Below, piece after piece: positions 1-4,488 of a DNA stretch of 5,017 bases. This DNA comes from JANLSE01 sp038214135. GTDB taxonomy: Bacteria > Chloroflexota > Chloroflexia > Chloroflexales > Roseiflexaceae. The notes beneath the pieces were generated by a model, which saw nothing but the letters and a program-made list of their open reading frames with translations, was not told the DNA's origin and searched no databases. The DNA lies in contig JBBQSD010000241.1 of assembly GCA_038214135.1 (NCBI GenBank), forward strand, positions 1 to 5,017, in the 5' to 3' direction. Made by a program: the position numbers and the translations under genes. Numbering within the stretch: the stretch's first letter is position 1; each line of letters starts with the position of its first letter.

Positions 1-1
1 C

Positions 2-244
2 TGGAAGATCGAAACCAGTAACCTGAACGAGCGCAATGTCGTGCGCTTTCGTATCGGCTCACCAGCACAGATCACCATTGATGCCATACCAGATATTATA
101 CTGACTGGGAATGTAACCACAATTCAGCCGCGGGGTATCGATCAATATGGTGATATCACCTATACTGTGACAATTGCTGCCAATACATGGGATGAACGAT
201 TACGCTGGAATATGTCAGCGTCGGTGACAATCGAAACGCCATAG
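2..244 (+). CDS. HlyD/RND-type efflux periplasmic adaptor subunit, C-terminal part (5' end outside window)
   Basis: The frame is open from the window edge and ends at TAG 242-244, giving 80 residues that begin WKIETSNLNERNVVRF. The pattern of 'E-x-x-V-x-x-x-R-I-G-x-P-A-x-I-x-I-D-A-I-P', then G-N-V-T-T-I-x-P, then I-T-Y-T-V-T-I and a final R-W-N-M-S-A-S-V-T-I is the beta-barrel and membrane-proximal end of membrane-fusion (adaptor) proteins. In these proteins the segment 'vGq.v.v..da.pg..f.G.V..I.p' is followed by a 'lr.GMsa.v.i' closing strand. The family bridges an inner-membrane ABC or RND pump to the outside. The N-terminal signal, hairpin and lipoyl parts lie upstream of the window. The usual GMS is WNMS here. 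The pump partner is not visible; a MacB-like ABC transporter upstream is plausible but unseen. The downstream kinase gene is on the same strand 96 bp away. Confidence 0.85.
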   Translation, partial: WKIETSNLNERNVVRFRIGSPAQITIDAIPDIILTGNVTTIQPRGIDQYGDITYTVTIAANTWDERLRWNMSASVTIETP

Positions 245-283
245 CTAAACGCAAAGCATTTGAGCGCAAAACGCAAAACTGAA

Positions 284-299
284 GTGCATTGCAATGCAC
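284..299. promoter_or_regulatory. 16-bp perfect palindrome, candidate operator upstream of the sensor kinase
   Basis: GTGCATTGCAATGCAC is identical to its reverse complement over all 16 bases. It lies in the gap between the adaptor stop (244) and the preferred kinase start (341). Upstream of it are repeated AACGCAAA words at 248-255 and 270-277, with GCGCAAAA between them. A loop-less palindrome of this length suits a dimeric DNA-binding protein better than an RNA hairpin. Which regulator would bind is unknown. Confidence 0.4.
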
Positions 300-340
300 A
301 TCTGCCTGTTAACGCGAATGAAGCCCTGGTTTCATACACA

Positions 341-2047
341 ATGCCAGAAACAACCATCCATAATCGCTCTGATTCGCTACCCAACTCCGATATAGGGCTG
401 GATGCGCTGAATGTGCGCGGCGGTGCCTACCGAGCTATGTGGCCGCTTGGCCTGCTGATTGTTGGCGAGTTGTATGCCGCCATCGTTCTGGCACCAAACA
501 CAGGCATCAACTCGGTTGTGCTGTTTGGCATGGCGATTGCAATGCTGCTGGTTGGGATCGTGCCTGCGCTCCTACGCCCTTCTGGTGCAACACATCTACT
601 TGGTTGCCATACGGTCGTTCTTGCGAGCATATTCTGGCATGTGTCGAGCATCCTGAGCATCCTGAGCGCACCAACACTGCGTGATTTCGCGCTGGCACTT
701 ACAACACCCGAACACTACCTTGCGCTGATCAATATCGCACTGCTAGCACCATTGACCCTACACCTTGCGGCGTGTGTTCCACAGCGTGGCATCCTCTCGA
801 CACGAATCCTGATCGGGTATGATCTGCTGATTGCTGGGATTGTGCTTGCATTGTTTGTGCTGCCCTCACCAGCAAATTGGGCAGTGAGCAGCATTCTGCT
901 GCTCACCATCGATGCTGGGTTTGTGTTGGCAGGCTACCATTGTGTGCGAACGATTCAAACGGCACCGGCGCTCTTGCCACACTCGCCACGGATCGCCCAA
1001 CAGGCTCGGCTGGTGTTGTTGAGTATCATCACTGCCGAAACGCCACTCCTGCTGCTGCCAATCAGCGAACTTCTGAATCTGGATATTCCGATTGCATTCG
1101 TGCTGATCGCGCAGATGATGCTGCCGCTTGGCATCGCCTGTGCTATTCTGCGCCGGAATTTGCTTGGTGTTGATGCGGGATTACGCCGTACCCTGGATTT
1201 TACGACGGTATCGTTTGGGTTGCTTGTCATGTATGCTGCTCTGAATACACTACTGACACAGATCGTTGGCGGGATGGGGCTCACATGGGGCATTGCGATG
1301 ACGATGCTGAGTGTTATTCCAGTTGCTGCGGCCTTCCCACCACTCCAGCGCACCACCCAACGTTTGACCGACCGGATCTTCTATCCTGAGCGGATCGCAT
1401 TTGGTCAGGCGATCAGCGCAGCGCGAACGACACTCTCGCTTGCTGTGCAGCGTGAGGCGGTTATTGCCCTGCTGGAACACAATATCCCACAACAACTTGG
1501 CGCGCCTTGGGCCACATTGGTGCTGCGCCCATCATTCGACCAACCAGCAGCTACGGCGCAACTCGGCGTGTGGAGCATGCTGCTGACAGTTGGCGGGCAG
1601 CCGCTTGGTTGCTACTGGCTTGGCCCGCGCTATTCTGGCATGGTGTATGCAACCGATGAGCAGGAACAATTGCGCGGTTTGGTTCAGCAGGCAGCCCTGG
1701 CTCTGGCCTATGCCGAGACGTTCGATTCGCTGGTACGCCTGAACCATGATCTCGAAGAGCGGGTTGCCATACGAACCGAGCATGTCCTGGCTCAACAGCG
1801 TGAACTGGCCGCGTTTGAAGAGCGGCAGCGCCTGGCCCGTGATCTGCACGATTCGGTCAAACAAACCCTGTTCAGCCTGGGGCTTGGCCTGCGCTCGGTG
1901 CGTAACCAGGTGCGCACTGACCCAGATGCCGCTGTGGCATTGCTGCAACAACAGGAACAGGCAGCGCTGCTGGCACAAACAGAAATGGGCGATCTCCTCG
2001 CTCAACTTCGCACGCCCAATGGGAGAGGGGAAGCGCAGCAGGGGTGA
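341..2047 (+). CDS. Membrane sensor histidine kinase (HisKA_3 family), truncated before the ATP-binding domain
   Basis: This is a 568-residue protein with a hydrophilic N-terminus. About ten hydrophobic segments follow (roughly 36-52, 56-76, 89-110, 124-144, 154-175, 182-202, 224-244, 250-270, 288-308, 313-332). A GAF-like sensory region spans about 360-460 and a coiled linker about 462-495. The dimerisation/phosphoacceptor motif ERQRLARDLHDSVKQTLFSL has its phospho-accepting histidine at 503. In NarL/LiaS/DesK-type kinases an HATPase_c domain with N and G boxes follows, but here the protein ends about 65 residues after the histidine with the odd tail RTPNGRGEAQQG. None of the three forward frames continues the kinase. 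It probably cannot autophosphorylate; it could be a pseudogene or be phosphorylated in trans. Start: ATG 341 is chosen. A TTG at 260 in the same frame would add 27 residues, but that extension reads through the 284-299 palindrome and has no ribosome-binding site. ATG 341 also has only a weak one. Confidence 0.8.
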   Translation: MPETTIHNRSDSLPNSDIGLDALNVRGGAYRAMWPLGLLIVGELYAAIVLAPNTGINSVVLFGMAIAMLLVGIVPALLRPSGATHLLGCHTVVLASIFWHVSSILSILSAPTLRDFALALTTPEHYLALINIALLAPLTLHLAACVPQRGILSTRILIGYDLLIAGIVLALFVLPSPANWAVSSILLLTIDAGFVLAGYHCVRTIQTAPALLPHSPRIAQQARLVLLSIITAETPLLLLPISELLNLDIPIAFVLIAQMMLPLGIACAILRRNLLGVDAGLRRTLDFTTVSFGLLVMYAALNTLLTQIVGGMGLTWGIAMTMLSVIPVAAAFPPLQRTTQRLTDRIFYPERIAFGQAISAARTTLSLAVQREAVIALLEHNIPQQLGAPWATLVLRPSFDQPAATAQLGVWSMLLTVGGQPLGCYWLGPRYSGMVYATDEQEQLRGLVQQAALALAYAETFDSLVRLNHDLEERVAIRTEHVLAQQRELAAFEERQRLARDLHDSVKQTLFSLGLGLRSVRNQVRTDPDAAVALLQQQEQAALLAQTEMGDLLAQLRTPNGRGEAQQG

Positions 2048-2050
2048 GGT
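2021..2050. repeat. Purine-rich REP-like sequence forming the 3' end of the truncated kinase gene
   Basis: GGGAGAGGGGAAGCGCAGC followed by AGGGGTGAGGT encodes the anomalous last residues and stop of the kinase. The block GGGAGAGGGG...GGGGTGAGG resembles dispersed extragenic elements recalled from many GC-rich genomes, including Chloroflexota. Its position exactly where kinase homology ends suggests a recombination or insertion junction. Only one copy lies in this window, so its repeat status rests on recollection, not on a comparison made here. Confidence 0.35.
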
Positions 2051-2217
2051 CAAACACGTGATTAAGCACTGTGCATAGAGGAGCGCAGAAACGTTCTCAG
2101 GCCAGTACGTACATTCATTTCTCAGCTAACAATGAGCATGTTGTGAAGACAAACGTTGCAGTTATGCTGTGACTTTGGCCTGCACCAGAAGCTGACGGCT
2201 GAAAGCTGATTGCTTGA
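2051..2217. other. Gene-free gap between the convergent kinase and integrase genes
   Basis: These 167 bp separate two converging genes. A 7-bp inverted pair, CAGGCCA (2098-2104) and TGGCCTG (2176-2182), lies 71 bp apart. Two AAACGTT words occur near 2089-2095 and 2153-2159. No hairpin followed by a T-run is visible on either strand, so no intrinsic terminator is called. No open frame resembles the missing ATP-binding domain of the kinase. Confidence 0.5.
2191..2211. repeat. Three tandem heptamers GCTGANN
   Basis: Units GCTGACG, GCTGAAA and GCTGATT follow one another with a strict 7-bp period, six bases beyond the integrase stop codon. They resemble short tandemly repeated heptamers known from cyanobacteria and seen in other filamentous bacteria. 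A second, different heptamer repeat lies on the other side of the integrase at 3272-3285. Confidence 0.55.
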
Positions 2218-3192
2218 TTATGCTGGATCATCGAGCGGGCTACGAACGGCCTTACCGCCGCGATTGAGCACATGGGTATAGATCATGGTCGTTTTCACAT
2301 CGTGGTGGCCGAGTAATTCCTGGATCGTGCGGATATCGTAGCCACTTTCGAGCAGGTGGGTGGCGAAGCTATGGCGGAAGGTATGGCACGATGCCGGTTT
2401 GGTGAGGCCAGCCTGTTTAACAGCAGCGCGGATGGCCTTTTGCAGGCTACTTTCATCCACATGATGGCGACGAACCAGACCAGTACGTGGATCGGTCGAG
2501 AGCTTACTTGCTGGAAAGACATACTGCCAGGCCCATTCGCGTTGTGCACTGGGGTATTTGCGTTCAAGCGCATTCGGGAGATAGACACTGCCATAGCCTT
2601 GTTCAAGATCGTTCTTATGCAGGGTTTCTGCAAGGCGCAATTGGCGGTGAAGCGAGGCGTGCAAACTATCAGGCAGCAGCGTATCGCGATCCTTATCGCC
2701 CTTACCACTGCGGACAATTAGCTGATGTTGGGCAAAATCGACATCCTTCACTCGCAGGCGCAGGCATTCCATGAGGCGCAAACCACTACCATACAATAAT
2801 TGTGCCATCAGGCGGTAGGGGTCGCTCAGGCAATCGATCACCCGCCGGACTTCGGCGCGATCCATCACAACGGGCAGGCGTATGGGTGAATGAGCGCGCA
2901 CCGCATCCACCGGGCGTTCAAGCTCTAGCCTCAGCACCGAATGATAGAGAAACAGAATGGCGGCAAGTGCCTGGTTCTGCGTCGAAGCGCTGACATTTTC
3001 ACTCACGGCGAGATGGGTTATAAAGGCCTCAATTTCGGCAGTATTCATTTCGTTTGGATGGCGTTTATGATGGAAGATGATATAGCGCCTGATCCAGTTC
3101 ACATAGGCCGTTTCAGTACGGATCGCATAGTGCTGGACACGCAACACCGCCCGTACTTGGTCGAGCAGCTTTGGCTGAGATTGATCGGGCAT
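2218..3192 (-). CDS. intI: Integron integrase (IntI-type site-specific tyrosine recombinase)
   Basis: This 324-residue protein is normal length for IntI. The N-terminal SAM-like DNA-binding domain (about 6-90, with YVNWIRRYIIFH) precedes the catalytic domain. Catalytic residues visible are R139 (YGSGLR), K164 (SGKGDKDR), H270 and R273 (CHTFRHSFATHLL), H296 (LLGHHDVKTT) and nucleophile Y305 (MIYTH). The IntI-specific extra segment lies at about 188-229, with LPNALERKYP and WAWQYVFP, then STDPRTGLVRRHH. This separates it from XerC/D. The catalytic spacing equals that of class 1 IntI1 (R146, K171, H277, R280, H303, Y312) shifted by seven. These enzymes recombine folded single-stranded attC sites with a double-stranded attI site. 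Start ATG 3192 is fixed by an in-frame stop at 3211-3213; GGAG (3201-3204) lies 8 bases upstream. It points away from the 3594-5017 genes, as integron integrases usually do relative to cassettes, but no canonical attC was found. It appears intact and probably active. Confidence 0.93.
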   Translation of the reverse strand: MPDQSQPKLLDQVRAVLRVQHYAIRTETAYVNWIRRYIIFHHKRHPNEMNTAEIEAFITHLAVSENVSASTQNQALAAILFLYHSVLRLELERPVDAVRAHSPIRLPVVMDRAEVRRVIDCLSDPYRLMAQLLYGSGLRLMECLRLRVKDVDFAQHQLIVRSGKGDKDRDTLLPDSLHASLHRQLRLAETLHKNDLEQGYGSVYLPNALERKYPSAQREWAWQYVFPASKLSTDPRTGLVRRHHVDESSLQKAIRAAVKQAGLTKPASCHTFRHSFATHLLESGYDIRTIQELLGHHDVKTTMIYTHVLNRGGKAVRSPLDDPA

Positions 3193-3238
3193 GGCGATGG
3201 CTCCACTGGACTAGCCATAATATACGCTCAATTGTGCT

Positions 3239-3267
3239 ATTATACACGTAACCGGCTGATCGTGCAA
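3239..3267 (-). promoter_or_regulatory. Sigma70-like promoter of the integrase gene
   Basis: On the minus strand TTGCAC (3262-3267) and a perfect TATAAT (3239-3244) are separated by 17 bp, with the start codon about 47 bp downstream of the -10. No GAAC-N4-GTTC or CTG-N10-CAG LexA box overlaps it. A loose GTG-N8-CAC pair (3234-3247) spans the -10. Confidence 0.6.
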
Positions 3268-3271
3268 ATGA

Positions 3272-3285
3272 GAGTCAGGAGTCAG
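3272..3285. repeat. Two tandem GAGTCAG heptamers
   Basis: GAGTCAG occurs twice back to back just upstream of the integrase promoter. With the 2191-2211 heptamers it brackets the integrase gene, although the two repeat units differ in sequence. Its role is unknown. Confidence 0.5.
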
Positions 3286-3345
3286 AATGCACAATGATTC
3301 ATTCGCAGATTGGTGCCCTTTACGTCTATCGTCTATAACCAATTC

Positions 3346-3401
3346 GCATCCGCAGGCTAAAGCCTGCGGCTATGGTTCATCATCTTGCATCCGCAGGCTA
3401 A
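3346..3401. repeat. REP-like CGCAGGCT palindrome plus a partial second copy
   Basis: The first copy is a near loop-less hairpin: CCGCAGGCT (3350-3358), an AA centre, AGCCTGCGG (3361-3369). Its leading 15 bases, GCATCCGCAGGCTAA (3346-3360), recur exactly at 3387-3401, where the right arm has been lost. TATGGTTC follows both copies (3371-3378 and 3424-3431), so the second copy seems to be the same unit with its right arm replaced. I recognise this as a dispersed extragenic palindrome of Chloroflexota and some cyanobacteria, probably non-coding. Confidence 0.6.
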
Positions 3402-3443
3402 TGATGTTCTACATGTAAACGGGTATGGTTCGTTCGCCCGATG

Positions 3444-3484
3444 CCCGGCGGCTAAAGCTGCGGGCTACCTCGTGCCAAGCCCGC
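3444..3484. repeat. Third, diverged REP-like palindrome with an overlapping hairpin
   Basis: CCCGGCGGCT, an AA centre and AGCTGCGGG (3444-3464) is a diverged version of the CGCAGGCT element, with the same CTAAAG centre. Its right arm also begins a second stem, GCGGGCT (3460-3466) with AGCCCGC (3478-3484) across an 11-base loop. No T-run follows, so it is not called as an intrinsic terminator. Confidence 0.5.
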
Positions 3485-3593
3485 CGGGGTACCCTCTGGG
3501 TGAGGCTAGCCCGATCTAGATAGACAGTTCAGCATACCATTTTGCGGCATCGTGCGGTATGTTTGTAGGAAATTTTCGTACAAGGAGCCACCG

Positions 3594-3941
3594 ATGCGTA
3601 CATCAGTCAAACTGCAACCAGGGCAACGTGGAACCAAGCGCTGGCTTGCACTGTATGGCGATCAGCTTTTCTGCGTACGGTATCGCTACCATCGCGAGCG
3701 CCGCAAGCGCTATACGACTGTTGAATTGATCGTTGCCGAAGCGGCCTGGACACCAAAGGTGCCCGCCAACACAATTGTTGGCGTACGCGTCGCCTGGGGC
3801 GAAGCCGATCTCGCACGGCAAGTCAAGGCTGCAGGTGGAACCTGGAATCGCACACGCTCACTGTGGGAATTACCCTATGGACAAATCGTAGCGCTGCAAC
3901 TGCTTGACGTCTCGTCTGGTTGGATGTATAATAATTTATGA
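3594..3941 (+). CDS. Conserved hypothetical basic protein, 115 aa
   Basis: The start ATG 3594 is set by the ribosome-binding site AAGGAG (3582-3587) six bases upstream; an in-frame GTG at 3552 would add 14 residues without such a site. The protein opens MRTSVKLQPGQRGTKRW, has a basic tyrosine-rich stretch FCVRYRYHRERRKRYTTVEL (about 26-45), then VGVRVAWGEADLARQVKAAGGTWNRTRSLWELP (62-94, key residues W68, G81, W84, W91). It resembles a short uncharacterised family I recall in Chloroflexota and cyanobacteria. The 'V-K-A-A-G-G-x-W-x-x-x-x-x-x-W' motif recalls the 'KALGARWD...KxWYVP' pattern of DUF5710, which accompanies DNA-processing proteins. No catalytic motif, signal peptide or membrane span is visible. 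The C-terminal residues DVSSGWMYNNL coincide with an embedded outward promoter and may be atypical. Function is unknown; nucleic-acid binding is only suggested by the basic charge. Confidence 0.8.
   Translation: MRTSVKLQPGQRGTKRWLALYGDQLFCVRYRYHRERRKRYTTVELIVAEAAWTPKVPANTIVGVRVAWGEADLARQVKAAGGTWNRTRSLWELPYGQIVALQLLDVSSGWMYNNL
3904..3932 (+). promoter_or_regulatory. Near-consensus sigma70 promoter inside the 3' end of the 115-aa gene
   Basis: TTGACG (3904-3909) and TATAAT (3927-3932) with an exact 17-bp spacer match the consensus hexamers at 11 of 12 positions. Transcription would begin near 3939, at the stop codon, and run into the gap holding the 3980-4025 inverted repeat and on toward the 63-aa gene. 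Confidence 0.6.
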
Positions 3942-3979
3942 GCCCGGCGTATAAGAATTTATTGTCTGATCTGTGAGTT

Positions 3980-4025
3980 GCCTGTTTATGATAGCACAAA
4001 CATGTTTGCACTATTACAAACAGGC
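3980..4025. repeat. 46-bp imperfect inverted repeat (strong hairpin), 38 bp after the 115-aa gene
   Basis: Outer arms GCCTGTTT (3980-3987) and AAACAGGC (4018-4025) match perfectly. After one mismatch a second stem forms between 3989-3994 and 4011-4016 (one G-T pair). After a 2x2 mismatch comes the perfect 12-bp palindrome CAAACATGTTTG (3997-4008). No T-run follows, so it is not a typical terminator. Its place after an ORF and its segmented imperfect stem are reminiscent of attC cassette sites. However, the arms carry GTT on the left and AAC on the right, opposite to the canonical RYYYAAC...GTTRRRY, so it is not called attC. Confidence 0.65.
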
Positions 4026-4092
4026 TTCAGTAGAATTACATGTTGGACGGTAACTACGCCTGCTGCAAACCGCCTAGACTCTAGCGCCCCGA

Positions 4093-4111
4093 GTTCGCAT
4101 TTGTTCGCATT
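4093..4111. repeat. Direct repeat of GTTCGCATT with a 10-bp period
   Basis: GTTCGCATT occurs at 4093-4101 and 4103-4111, one helical turn apart, about 80-100 bp upstream of the 63-aa gene. Such phased repeats can be binding sites for a regulator acting from one face of the DNA; no factor can be named. Confidence 0.35.
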
Positions 4112-4142
4112 ATAACTCTAACCTCTTGTAAGTAGACCGTCT

Positions 4143-4165
4143 GTTCTATATTCTATATTTAGAAC
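4143..4165. promoter_or_regulatory. 23-bp near-palindrome, candidate operator of the 63-aa gene
   Basis: GTTCTATAT (4143-4151) and ATTTAGAAC (4157-4165) are inverted repeats with one mismatch in nine around a 5-bp centre. The region overlaps TATATT words (4147-4152, 4154-4159) that could serve as a -10, with TTGTAA (4126-4131) as an imperfectly spaced -35. A further GTTCT at 4186-4190 overlaps the end of the ribosome-binding site. A repressor bound here would block transcription; the neighbouring LexA-like protein is one candidate. Confidence 0.4.
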
Positions 4166-4192
4166 TAATGAGCTACAAATAGGAGGTTCTCA

Positions 4193-4384
4193 ATGTCCCA
4201 ACCTAAGAAGTCCGGTAAGCAATTCTCCCTCAACTTCAAGTTAGAGCAGGGATGTCTTGACCTGCAGTTGAGCAGCCCTCTTGATCGTCCGGTTAAGCTT
4301 TTACTATCAGTAGCACTTATTGTCCTACTTCAACTGGTAGGAGGTTGGGAGCATCTCAAATTGCTTCTAGAATTTTTTCGATAA
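4193..4384 (+). CDS. Small single-span membrane protein, 63 aa, unknown function
   Basis: ATG 4193 is preceded by a perfect AGGAGG (4181-4186) six bases upstream, which makes this a convincing small gene. About 33 hydrophilic residues (MSQPKKSGKQFSLNFKLEQG...) lead to one hydrophobic segment at about 34-51 (VKLLLSVALIVLLQLVGG), then a short amphipathic tail ending LLEFFR. There is no lipobox or cleavage site, so it is likely an inner-membrane protein with one helix. I do not recognise the family. Size, single helix and an operator-like upstream region resemble SOS-controlled membrane toxins such as TisB, but sequence similarity is not claimed; it could equally be a signalling or transporter accessory peptide. 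The gene is AT-rich compared with those before 3940. It lies 104 bp before the LexA-like gene on the same strand. Confidence 0.65.
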   Translation: MSQPKKSGKQFSLNFKLEQGCLDLQLSSPLDRPVKLLLSVALIVLLQLVGGWEHLKLLLEFFR

Positions 4385-4409
4385 TGTGCCTCTGTACACA
4401 TTGTATAAT
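4383..4409 (+). promoter_or_regulatory. Promoter -10 and operator-like inverted repeat upstream of the LexA-like gene
   Basis: A perfect TATAAT (4404-4409) lies 80 bp before the start codon, but no good -35 stands 16-18 bp upstream. Directly before it, AATGTG (4383-4388) and CACATT (4397-4402) form a 6-bp inverted repeat with an 8-bp spacer containing TGTACA. The arms cover the spacer region, where a repressor would exclude RNA polymerase. Self-repression by the encoded LexA-like protein is plausible but unproven. Confidence 0.45.
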
Positions 4410-4434
4410 GATCGCGATGTGACCCGACAATATC

Positions 4435-4472
4435 GGCAGTCATCTGTGAAAGGGGTCATACTGATGACTGCC
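4435..4472. promoter_or_regulatory. 9-bp inverted repeat around a Shine-Dalgarno-like sequence, upstream of the LexA-like start
   Basis: GGCAGTCAT (4435-4443) and ATGACTGCC (4464-4472) are perfect inverted repeats with a 20-base loop. The loop contains GAAAGGGG (4448-4455) and another GTCAT (4455-4459), which forms an alternative, tighter palindrome GTCAT-N4-ATGAC with the right arm. It could be a two-part operator or an RNA switch exposing or hiding the AGGGG sequence. The right arm begins with an ATG that opens a 16-codon frame ending at 4514 inside the next gene. Confidence 0.5.
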
Positions 4473-4488
4473 ATAAGGCTATACAATA

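Larger units (their letters stand above)
3286..3581. other. Gene-free, palindrome-rich intergenic stretch
   Basis: No convincing gene lies between the integrase promoter and the 3594 gene. Besides the REP-like elements, three perfect 8-bp palindromes stand close together: GGGTACCC (3487-3494), GGCTAGCC (3504-3511) and ATCTAGAT (3514-3521). A CATACC/GGTATG inverted pair (3533-3538 and 3556-3561) precedes the next gene. No canonical attI or attC core and no good promoter for the next gene were seen. Confidence 0.5.
3942..4192. other. Gene-free gap with inverted and direct repeats, possible RNA leader
   Basis: No credible coding frame is present in these 251 bp. It contains the 46-bp inverted repeat, a small palindrome CTAGACTCTAG (4074-4084), two GTTCGCATT copies and the operator-like region before the 63-aa gene. 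With a strong promoter just upstream it could be a long 5' leader or carry a small RNA. It was not recognisable as a tRNA or other known RNA. Confidence 0.4.

Noticed and set aside
260..340. TTG-initiated 27-residue extension of the kinase
   Set aside because: No ribosome-binding site, and the stretch contains a perfect palindrome and repeated words more typical of a regulatory region.
1532..2053. 173-aa minus-strand open frame opposite the kinase
   Set aside because: It shadows the kinase gene, whose forward frame has clear family motifs; no domain is recognisable in the reverse frame.
3346..3484. Repeated palindromes as a CRISPR array
   Set aside because: Only three diverged units with unequal spacing and self-complementary repeats; no regular spacers and no cas genes.
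4042..4048. GTTGGAC, a match to the GTTRRRY integron core site
   Set aside because: No RYYYAAC partner lies within 60-150 bp upstream in a foldable arrangement, and the heptamer is common by chance.
4040..4084. 14-codon frame MLDGNYACCKPPRL
   Set aside because: No ribosome-binding site and no supporting context; such short frames are expected by chance.
4053..4090. AACTACGCC...CCTAGACTC resembling the tag region of tmRNA
   Set aside because: No tRNA-like ends, no in-frame stop after an Ala-Ala tag, and no flanking tmRNA helices; similarity is short and gapped.
4361..4380. TTCTAGAA followed by six T as an intrinsic terminator
   Set aside because: The palindrome has no loop and only an AT-rich 8-bp core, so it cannot form a stable terminator hairpin; it also lies inside the 63-aa coding region.
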